Assembly (NCBI GenBank): GCA_017446155.1
Contig: JAFSRI010000043.1
Span: 1-32,535 of the forward strand
From: Clostridia bacterium
GTDB taxonomy: Bacteria; Bacillota; Clostridia; Oscillospirales; CAG-272
Direction of reading: 5' to 3'
Length of the DNA stretch: 32,535 nucleotides
Below, one piece after another: positions 27,062 to 32,535 of this stretch (position 1 is its first letter; each line of letters opens with the position of its first letter). The position numbers and the translations under genes were made by a program. The notes beneath the pieces were generated by a model. The model searched no databases, had not been told where the DNA came from, and saw only the letters and a list, made by a program, of their open reading frames with translations.

Positions 27062-27793
27062 ATGGATAAATCAAAAAAAACGCTGGGGATCCTCGGCGGT
27101 CTGGGACCGATGGCAAGCGTGTATTTTTACGAGCTTATAACAAGGCATACCCTTGCTTTACGCGATCAAGACCATCTCGACGTAATTGTGCTCAGCGGCG
27201 CGTCAACTCCCGACAGAACGAGTTTTATTACGGGAAAAAGTGATAAATCTCCTCTCGACGCGATGATAAAAGGAGTTAGAACACTTTATAATGCCGGCGC
27301 GGAAATTATAGCGGTACCGTGCAATACTGCGCATTATTTTTTTGACGAACTGTCAAAGGCGGTGCCTGTCAATGTATTGAACATTGTTCGTGAAACAACC
27401 GAACATGCAAAGAGAAAAGGCGCTTGCCGCCTCGGCGTTCTCGCAACCGACGGAACACTCATATCGGGGTCGTATAAACACGAATGTGAACGGCTCGGCA
27501 TGGAATATGTATCTCCTGCGGACGACGACCAAAAAGTGTTGATGGATATTATCTACAAAAGCATAAAGCAATCATCGCCGCCGGATATTGAGGCGTTTAA
27601 CGCGATTGTTGAACATTTATTTAAAAACGGGTGCGACCACATTATTCTCGGCTGTACTGAGTTGTCGCTTATTCCGCAAAAAAGAGTATACGGCTACGAG
27701 AAAATGATAGACTCTCTTTCGGTTTTGGCAAAAAACGCTATAACTCTATGCGGCGCAATTCCATGCGGATTTGACGACATCTACAATACATAA
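27062..27793 (+). CDS. Aspartate/glutamate racemase family protein
   Basis: A 243-residue racemase. It opens GILGGLGPMASVYFYELI, the family start, and has the two catalytic cysteines in VPCNTAHYF (Cys87) and LGCTELSLI (Cys198), so the two-base mechanism is intact. It converts L- to D-aspartate or L- to D-glutamate without a cofactor. The form resembles RacD/YgeA more than MurI. AGAGG precedes the ATG; spacing to the ATP-grasp gene is 4 bases and to murE-like 16. D-aspartate supply for the neighbouring ligase is the likeliest job. Confidence 0.88.
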   Translation: MDKSKKTLGILGGLGPMASVYFYELITRHTLALRDQDHLDVIVLSGASTPDRTSFITGKSDKSPLDAMIKGVRTLYNAGAEIIAVPCNTAHYFFDELSKAVPVNVLNIVRETTEHAKRKGACRLGVLATDGTLISGSYKHECERLGMEYVSPADDDQKVLMDIIYKSIKQSSPPDIEAFNAIVEHLFKNGCDHIILGCTELSLIPQKRVYGYEKMIDSLSVLAKNAITLCGAIPCGFDDIYNT

Positions 27794-27809
27794 AACTAAG
27801 GACGAAAAA

Positions 27810-29261
27810 ATGAAACAGCTTTCACAACTCTTGCTTGAACATCATTATATAGCAGAATATGATAAAGCCGATTACCCCAATGGTATCGGCTCTGTTTTAG
27901 TCGGAGAAATATGCAATGATTCAAGAGTTGCCAAAGAGGGCGCGGTGTTCGTTTGCATAAGAGGCGAGATGAGCGACGGACACGATTATTACAGACAGGC
28001 ATATGAAAGTGGTTGCCGGATTTTCGTTTGCGAAAAAAGACTTCCGTTTCTTTTTGGCTTAATACAAATCATTGTGCCGAATACGAGAATAGCGCTCGCG
28101 GAAATTGCCGAATGGTTTTATGACCATCCCGAAAAAGAGCTGAAAGTAATCGGAATTACGGGCACAAAAGGTAAATCGACCGTGGCATATATGCTGTCGC
28201 ATATACTTAACAGAAATAACCGCCCGACAGGTACTGTGGGTACGTGCGGAACGGTAATATCAAACGTCACAACTCCAACTCAAAACACAACGCCGGAAAG
28301 CCTTGAACTAATAAAAATACTTCGTAAAATGAAAGACGCAGGCTGTGAATATGCGGTGATAGAAGTGTCATCACAAGCGGTTTTGATGAACAGAATTCAC
28401 GGCATTCGTTTTTTTGCGGCGGCATTGACAAATCTTTCGCCTGACCACATCGGCAAAGGTGAACATCCCGATTTTGAGAACTACAAAGACTGTAAAAAAA
28501 GGCTGTTTTCGCTCTGTGACATCGCCGTGCTCAACCGTGACGACAAATTTTATGAAGAGTTTAAATCGGCATGCATTTCAACCCATGTTGAATACTCGCT
28601 TGACGATGCGAAAAATATTTCACAATCCGAATACGCACTTCACACAGAGTTCGACTATGCCGGTATTCGTTTTGACATCCCTCTTCCCGGCGCTTTTAAC
28701 GTAATGAACGCTTTATGCGCCGTAAAGCTCGCCGGAATATGCGGAATAGGCGAAAAATTATGCGCTGCGGTCCTGAAAGACGTTTCTGTTCCCGGAAGAT
28801 TTGAAGAAGTTAAGAACTCCACCGGCGCAAGGTTTATCATCGACTATGCACACAACGGTGAAAGTTTGCGTTCCGCAATTAACGCGCTCAGAAGCTCTTT
28901 GCCGGATCGCTTGATCTGTCTTTTCGGATCCGTTGGCGGCAGAACTCAACTTCGCCGAGCAGAGCTTGGAAAAGCCGCAAGAGCAGCAGATTTTTGTATT
29001 ATTACAAGCGACAATCCCGACAGCGAGCCTCCCGAAAACATAATTGCCGACATTGTAAGCAATATCGGTGAAACGCCGTATATTACGTTTATCGATCGCG
29101 CACAAGCAATAAAATATGCCGTGAAAACGGCAAAAAAAGGCGATATTGTACTTCTTGCCGGCAAAGGCCACGAACAGTATCAACTGATAAACGGCAAAAA
29201 AATACCGTTCAGCGAAAAAGAACTTATTAAAAAATATTCTGATGAGCTTATTAAAGCATAA
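27810..29261 (+). CDS. MurE-type UDP-MurNAc-tripeptide ligase
   Basis: A 483-residue Mur ligase. The N-terminal domain reads CNDSRVAKEGAVFVCIRG; the central P-loop is GITGTKGKSTVAY (residues 115-127); the C-terminal domain has FIIDYAHNGESLRSAIN and AGKGHEQYQ. The amino-acid specificity loop reads DNPDSE (401-406) instead of the DNPR of meso-diaminopimelate enzymes, so it probably adds L-lysine or another amino acid. AAGGA lies 7 bases before ATG 27810; an upstream in-frame ATG inside the racemase gene is unlikely. Whether this is the cell's only MurE or a second copy cannot be seen here. Confidence 0.85.
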   Translation: MKQLSQLLLEHHYIAEYDKADYPNGIGSVLVGEICNDSRVAKEGAVFVCIRGEMSDGHDYYRQAYESGCRIFVCEKRLPFLFGLIQIIVPNTRIALAEIAEWFYDHPEKELKVIGITGTKGKSTVAYMLSHILNRNNRPTGTVGTCGTVISNVTTPTQNTTPESLELIKILRKMKDAGCEYAVIEVSSQAVLMNRIHGIRFFAAALTNLSPDHIGKGEHPDFENYKDCKKRLFSLCDIAVLNRDDKFYEEFKSACISTHVEYSLDDAKNISQSEYALHTEFDYAGIRFDIPLPGAFNVMNALCAVKLAGICGIGEKLCAAVLKDVSVPGRFEEVKNSTGARFIIDYAHNGESLRSAINALRSSLPDRLICLFGSVGGRTQLRRAELGKAARAADFCIITSDNPDSEPPENIIADIVSNIGETPYITFIDRAQAIKYAVKTAKKGDIVLLAGKGHEQYQLINGKKIPFSEKELIKKYSDELIKA

Positions 29262-29294
29262 ATAAAACTCCGATTTTTCAATCGGAGTTTTATT
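29261..29294. terminator. Bidirectional terminator between convergent genes
   Basis: A perfect 15-bp stem (29261-29275 with 29280-29294) and 4-base loop, with A and T runs on both sides. It begins at the murE stop and ends just before the stop of the minus-strand sigma-like gene, serving both. Confidence 0.92.
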
Positions 29295-29298
29295 TATG

Positions 29299-31293
29299 TT
29301 ATTCTGTTACAATCACTCTGATATAATCATGTATATTCGGATTTTCGACTGATTTTATAAATATTAAATATGAACCGGCTTGTGAAAAACCAAAAATCCC
29401 TTCTATCTCATAATATTTTTCTTTATCGGCAGTACATTCATACCCGACGGCTTTGTTTTTTGCGTCTGCCGGGAAAACATCATAAAATTCCTTAACGTCA
29501 AGCACTTCGTTAACTTTTACTGATATTTCTTTTGTCTTTACGTTGATTTTCTCAACCTTTTTATCTTCAACGGTAACTGTAAATACGGTAAAAACAGATA
29601 TTTGAGAATCATTACTCTTAATTGTTATAAGCGTATCCCCGTATCCCACCGCCGTAATTACGCCGTTTTCATCAACCGTGGCGATGTCGGTGTCGCGTGA
29701 GATAAAACTTACGTTTTTCTTTGACGACTCCGGCACAACGTCAAGTTCAATTTGATATTTCTCACCGGGAGCAATTGTAGTTCCGCGAACCTTTGTTTCT
29801 ATTGAAGTTATTTTCTCATAAACGTTAACATTGCAATAAGCAATAATCAAATTGTCATCATCGTCCGTATAATAACTTGAAATTGCTCGCACAAGCGTAT
29901 TTCCCGTTTTCAGCGCGGTAATCTCCCCCGTCGTGCTGTCGAGAGAAACAATGCTTTCGTCCTGTACTTGCCAAATGAGGTCCTTATATTCGACGTCATC
30001 CGGGTAATAAATCGGCACAAGCGTATGTTTTTCGCCGATTTCGAGCGAAAGCTGCATTTCGGAAAATGCCAAGGTTTTAAGCTGTCCGAACACTTCTTCG
30101 CTGACGTTTACAAGACAGACGGCTTCAAGATACTTCCCGTCTTTCTTATAATGAGTCGATCTTGCGCGAACATATGTACTTCCCGTAGAGATGCCCGTGA
30201 TCTCACCGGTTTCTTTGTCAACAGAAACAATTTTTTCGTTGTCAGATTGCCAAACAACCTCTTTATGCTCGGCGTTGCCGGGGGTAAATATTGGCGTAAG
30301 CACCGTTTTTTCGCCCGTTTTTACCGTTATCTCCATATTTTCAAACAAGATAGACGAAGCGCGAACTTCTTTGCTGTTTTTAATTATAGTTAAAATCGCA
30401 TAAACGGTTCCGCCTATTATGGCAAGCGAAAGCACGATGGCTAAAATAATGAAAATAACACTTTTTTTCTTGTCCTTTTTCTTTTTGTTATTTTCACTTT
30501 CTATCTGTCTTTGCTTTTTGCGGAGATTCAGCTCATCCATTTTATTTTTATATTCCATAAAATCATTCATGGATTTGACCGAATCGCCCTGCTTCGGCAT
30601 TAAAAAACGCTTGTCAATGTCAATATCTTCATTTCTCACCGCTGCAAACGAAAGCCGTGCGGCGTCGCCCAAGATAAACGACTGAATAAGTTGACGCGAG
30701 AAGTTAATGTCATCGGCGTCTTCTTCGCGAAGATTTGAATAGAACTTCATATTTGTCTTTATGCCGAACCTTATCGCTTTCATTCTTGACTGAACGGAAG
30801 CCTCCGGCACGTCGGCTATTGACGCTATCTGTTCAGGGGAGAAATTAAAATAATAATACGAATAAGCGCAAAACCTGTCACTCGGAGAAAGCTCGGACAA
30901 CATCTGCGGTACAGCAAATTTTATTACTTCACTGTATACAACAGTGTTGATAATATCCTCCGTTTCTACCTCTTGCACATCCGGCAGACCGTCGGAATAT
31001 TCCGTTGTCCAATACTCGCTTCCATTGCCTTTGAGCCCCATTTTTTCTGCACAAAAACTCGACGCGATATATCTGAGGAACAACATAAAATCGTCGCCCT
31101 GAGGATATGCCGATATGTTTTTTTCGGCATAATTGTATATTTTATTGAGCATCACGTCAGGGTTGGGATCGCCCATTACCTTTTGACAATAATAATAGAT
31201 AGATTTTGCTGTGGCGGAAAAAAGCTCATCCATGGCTGTATTGTCGCCGTTTCTAACGCGTTCCGCGAGAGAAGCAAGTTTTTCCTTATCCAT
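29299..31293 (-). CDS. Membrane protein with sigma-like N-terminus and extracellular BIG2 repeats
   Basis: A 664-residue protein of unusual build. Residues 1-185 follow the plan of an ECF sigma factor: AERVRNGDNTAMDELFSATAK resembles region 2, and LSELSPSDRF with FSPEQIASIADVPEASVQSRM resembles region 4 with its helix-turn-helix. The core region 2.3/2.4 is degraded. A lysine-rich juxtamembrane stretch (about 255-277), one membrane span (about 278-304), then three clear BIG2 Ig-like repeats (about 312-397, 404-492, 494-576) and a weaker fourth. Each repeat has the VSVD-TGEITG or ATVDENGVITAVG signature. The sigma-like part should be inside and the repeats outside. Function unknown. A P-loop gene is 79 bases upstream. 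Confidence 0.85.
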   Translation of the reverse strand: MDKEKLASLAERVRNGDNTAMDELFSATAKSIYYYCQKVMGDPNPDVMLNKIYNYAEKNISAYPQGDDFMLFLRYIASSFCAEKMGLKGNGSEYWTTEYSDGLPDVQEVETEDIINTVVYSEVIKFAVPQMLSELSPSDRFCAYSYYYFNFSPEQIASIADVPEASVQSRMKAIRFGIKTNMKFYSNLREEDADDINFSRQLIQSFILGDAARLSFAAVRNEDIDIDKRFLMPKQGDSVKSMNDFMEYKNKMDELNLRKKQRQIESENNKKKKDKKKSVIFIILAIVLSLAIIGGTVYAILTIIKNSKEVRASSILFENMEITVKTGEKTVLTPIFTPGNAEHKEVVWQSDNEKIVSVDKETGEITGISTGSTYVRARSTHYKKDGKYLEAVCLVNVSEEVFGQLKTLAFSEMQLSLEIGEKHTLVPIYYPDDVEYKDLIWQVQDESIVSLDSTTGEITALKTGNTLVRAISSYYTDDDDNLIIAYCNVNVYEKITSIETKVRGTTIAPGEKYQIELDVVPESSKKNVSFISRDTDIATVDENGVITAVGYGDTLITIKSNDSQISVFTVFTVTVEDKKVEKINVKTKEISVKVNEVLDVKEFYDVFPADAKNKAVGYECTADKEKYYEIEGIFGFSQAGSYLIFIKSVENPNIHDYIRVIVTE

Positions 31294-31372
31294 TTTTCAG
31301 TCCCCTTTTGTCGAATATGAAATACGCGTTCGATCCGAAAAGTACGAAAACGCGTTTCAACTTTATTTTAAA

Positions 31373-31780
31373 TCAAAGAAACGCCTTGATGTCCTCGGGA
31401 AGTTCGTCCTCGGAAATGGACGATGTAAGCACAAGCGCTATACCGGCTTTGTCAACCGTAGGCGAAACTCTGCGCAAAAACGAAGCAAGTCCTTCTACCG
31501 TGTTGTCGCACATCTTTATTGCAGAATCTATAAAAATATGAGTAATATCATGGTTTGACGCATATACGCCGCAAACGAACGAGTAGAGCTGATCAGCCCC
31601 TGAAATTCCGTATTCGGAAACGTCGATGAGTCTTGCCTGATATTTTACGTCATAGCGGAGTTTTTCTCCCTTTTCAAGACATACAACGGCGCCGTTGGAT
31701 GTTTCAACAGCTTCGTTTACCATATCAATAAGTGTTTTTGTTTTTCCCGTTCCCTTGTTGCCAACTATCAATTTAACCAT
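31373..31780 (-). CDS. Small P-loop ATP/GTP-binding protein
   Basis: A 135-residue protein starting MVKLIVGNKGTGKTKTLID. The Walker A motif is GNKGTGKT (residues 7-14); a Walker B-like strand follows at ITHIFIDSA; VLTSSISEDELP near the end could be a sensor region. It has no membrane span and no extra domain, so it is a bare nucleotide-binding fold. The ATG at 31780 is chosen; a GTG three codons earlier is possible but GGGAAAG is too near it. It is expressed from the promoter at 31867-31895 and probably together with the sigma/BIG2 gene. Specific role unknown. Confidence 0.8.
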   Translation of the reverse strand: MVKLIVGNKGTGKTKTLIDMVNEAVETSNGAVVCLEKGEKLRYDVKYQARLIDVSEYGISGADQLYSFVCGVYASNHDITHIFIDSAIKMCDNTVEGLASFLRRVSPTVDKAGIALVLTSSISEDELPEDIKAFL

Positions 31781-31866
31781 GATTATCACGCTTTCCCGGC
31801 GGATGTGGTTTTATTTTTGCGCTGTGCCTTACCGCCGAACGGCACAACGTATTTTTTGCTATTTTA

Positions 31867-31895
31867 ATGATACATCATTTACGGTAATATTGCAA
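31867..31895 (-). promoter_or_regulatory. Promoter for the P-loop and sigma/BIG2 genes
   Basis: On the minus strand TTGCAA (31890-31895) and TATCAT (31867-31872) are 17 bases apart. Start near 31860, leader about 80 bases. The 308-base gap 31781-32088 holds this promoter, a 20-bp palindrome above it, and otherwise AT-rich DNA without a gene. Confidence 0.6.
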
Positions 31896-31906
31896 GTGTA
31901 AAATTG

Positions 31907-31926
31907 AATAATTTTATAAAATTATT
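31907..31926. promoter_or_regulatory. 20-bp palindrome upstream of the P-loop/sigma promoter
   Basis: A perfect palindrome with half-site AATAATTTTA, centred about 55 bases before the predicted transcription start, just above the -35 box. This is a typical place for an activator or a regulator dimer, but in such AT-rich DNA it could also be chance. Confidence 0.35.
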
Positions 31927-32088
31927 TTTAACAAATGAGTTACTATATAATTTATCATTTACATACTACAAAATAAGTAAATAATTATAAAATTCAATTA
32001 AAAAATGTTTAACGTTCTGTTTTTCCCTTGATAAAAATATAAGCACATCGGTTTTTGCCAATAGCAAACAAGTGCGCGACAAGCGTTT

Positions 32089-32307
32089 TTATTGTTTTTT
32101 CTCGATGCTGTCATCAAAGGCGGCTGAAATCACCTTTTTAATATTCTTTTCAAGTTTTATTCTCGGCACCGTCATTTCCCTTGCACAGTTTTGGCATCTG
32201 ATCTTAATATCCGAACCAACCCCGAGAACATAAAACATATTCCCGCCGCAAGGATGCTCCTTTTTCATTTCAAGCGTGTCGCCCGTGGAAAAACGAATTA
32301 TATACAT
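32089..32307 (-). CDS. DUF951 family protein
   Basis: A 72-residue protein of the DUF951 family, found in most Firmicutes and of unknown function. It has the family marks: an N-terminal FSTGDTLEMKKEHPCGGN, VLGVGSDIKIRCQNC, and MTVPRIKLEKNIKKVI. The cysteines of HPCG and CQNC suggest a small metal-binding fold. The promoter at 32331-32359 and an AGGAG site 7 bases before the ATG make this a clear single gene. No clear terminator is seen after it. Confidence 0.88.
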   Translation of the reverse strand: MYIIRFSTGDTLEMKKEHPCGGNMFYVLGVGSDIKIRCQNCAREMTVPRIKLEKNIKKVISAAFDDSIEKKQ

Positions 32308-32330
32308 ACGCGTCTCCTGTGTTTTTTATG

Positions 32331-32359
32331 ATTATATCATATTTACACATTTAAATCAA
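32331..32359 (-). promoter_or_regulatory. Promoter for the DUF951 gene
   Basis: On the minus strand TTGATT (32354-32359) and TATAAT (32331-32336) are 17 bases apart, with TG one base before the -10 box. Start near 32325, about 18 bases before the ATG. Confidence 0.75.
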
Positions 32360-32360
32360 T

Positions 32361-32392
32361 AAAAATATCCGCCGTGGCAGGCGGATATTTTT
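32361..32392. terminator. Terminator-like hairpin beside the IS end
   Basis: A perfect 13-bp stem (32361-32373 with 32380-32392) with a 6-base loop; A and T runs lie at its ends. No gene in the window ends here on the plus strand. It probably served a minus-strand gene to the right that now lies beyond the IS, or stops transcription toward the DUF951 promoter. Confidence 0.7.
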
Positions 32393-32406
32393 CATTGTCC
32401 ACCGAA

Positions 32407-32429
32407 AACCACGCGATAGTCGCGTGGTT
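32407..32429. repeat. Subterminal hairpin of the IS left end
   Basis: Ten bases, AACCACGCGA, pair perfectly with 32420-32429 around the loop TAG. This fits the foldback structure bound by TnpA of IS200/IS605 elements. With a loop of only three bases and a GC-rich stem it would fold readily in single-stranded DNA. Confidence 0.7.
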
Positions 32430-32453
32430 CAGTAAAGGTTAACCGGTGAGGAA

Positions 32454-32523
32454 AAATCCTCCAATTTGTGATATAATTACGACGACCTGCCAGTCGAGAT
32501 AACAAACACAAATTGGAGGATTT
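32454..32523 (+). promoter_or_regulatory. Inverted repeat sequestering the tnpA ribosome binding site
   Basis: A perfect 17-bp inverted repeat (32454-32470 with 32507-32523) with a 36-base loop. The right arm contains GGAGG (32515-32519), the ribosome binding site for the ATG at 32529. If both arms are transcribed the site is paired; if transcription starts in the loop it is free. Confidence 0.75.
32469..32477 (+). promoter_or_regulatory. Extended -10 promoter inside the IS leader
   Basis: TGATATAAT (32469-32477) is a perfect extended -10 element; no good -35 box is seen 17 bases upstream. Transcription would start near 32484, inside the loop and after the left arm of the inverted repeat. 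Confidence 0.6.
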
Positions 32524-32528
32524 AATCT

Positions 32529-32535
32529 ATGAAAA
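32529..32535 (+). CDS. tnpA: Presumed IS200-type transposase start (partial)
   Basis: Only ATG and one further codon plus one base lie inside the window, with GGAGG 9 bases before the ATG. The call depends wholly on the IS-like structures upstream; the protein itself cannot be judged here. Confidence 0.4.

Larger units (their letters stand above)
32400..32535 (+). mobile_element. Left end of a probable IS200/IS605-family insertion sequence
   Basis: The end carries a perfect hairpin (32407-32416 with 32420-32429, 3-base loop) of the kind that single-strand Y1 transposases read at the left end of IS200/IS605 elements. About 100 bases later an open frame starts with ATG at 32529 after GGAGG, the place of tnpA. 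In between lies a 17-bp inverted repeat around the ribosome binding site, known as a translation block in IS200. Only two codons of the presumed transposase are visible, so the family rests on structure. The exact tip cannot be fixed. Confidence 0.6.

Noticed and set aside
31294..31372. Hairpin between the P-loop gene and the sigma/BIG2 gene as a terminator
   Set aside because: The arms around ACGCG pair only with a bulge and no T-run follows on the minus strand; the two genes are more likely to share a transcript.
1..32535. tRNA genes, CRISPR arrays, prophage or plasmid genes
   Set aside because: No cloverleaf-like sequence, no spaced direct repeats and no integrase, capsid or replication-initiator gene was seen; only the partial IS at the right edge is mobile DNA.

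Overview
The window looks like chromosomal DNA of a spore-forming Gram-positive bacterium of the Clostridia (Oscillospirales/Ruminococcaceae-like). Evidence: a polC-type replicative polymerase, sporulation genes yabP and yabQ, a non-mevalonate isoprenoid pathway (dxr, ispG), a clostridial 2[4Fe-4S] ferredoxin, and strong AGGAGG ribosome binding sites. Species cannot be named from sequence alone. No tRNA, rRNA or CRISPR array was seen.

Region 1 (1-1701, minus strand): hup, rqcP, yabP, yabQ and a divIC-like gene cut by the left edge, an arrangement like the Bacillus yabO-yabP-yabQ-divIC cluster. Region 2 (1847-12617, minus): the conserved string pyrH-frr-uppS-cdsA-dxr-rseP-ispG-polC, covering UMP phosphorylation, ribosome recycling, undecaprenyl and phospholipid precursor synthesis, intramembrane proteolysis and replication. 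Region 3 (12754-18451, minus): a HAD phosphatase, a serine acetyltransferase, a DMT-type transporter, then a response regulator-histidine kinase-rpe operon.

Region 4 (18758-25746, plus): a DUF2812 membrane protein, ychF, nfo, an N-acetylhexosamine-kinase-like gene, a monocistronic ferredoxin and a GH94-like glycoside phosphorylase. Region 5 (25840-29261, plus): an ATP-grasp ligase, an Asp/Glu racemase and a MurE-type ligase. Together these look like a module that makes and attaches D-aspartate (or a similar D-amino acid) to a peptidoglycan precursor. A strong two-way terminator separates it from the next, convergent genes.

Region 6 (29299-32307, minus): a DUF951 gene, a small P-loop protein, and the most unusual gene of the window: a protein whose N-terminal half resembles an ECF sigma factor and whose C-terminal half is a membrane anchor followed by BIG2-type Ig-like repeats, predicted to lie outside the cell. 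The right edge (about 32400-32535) holds the left end of a probable IS200/IS605 element. Its transposase ribosome binding site is one arm of a 17-bp inverted repeat, and an extended -10 promoter lies in the loop. This layout would silence read-through transcripts while sparing the element's own transcript.

The best candidates for something undescribed are the membrane-anchored sigma/BIG2 protein with its P-loop neighbour, the racemase-ligase-MurE module, and the two places (yabP and the IS) where a ribosome binding site sits inside a hairpin.
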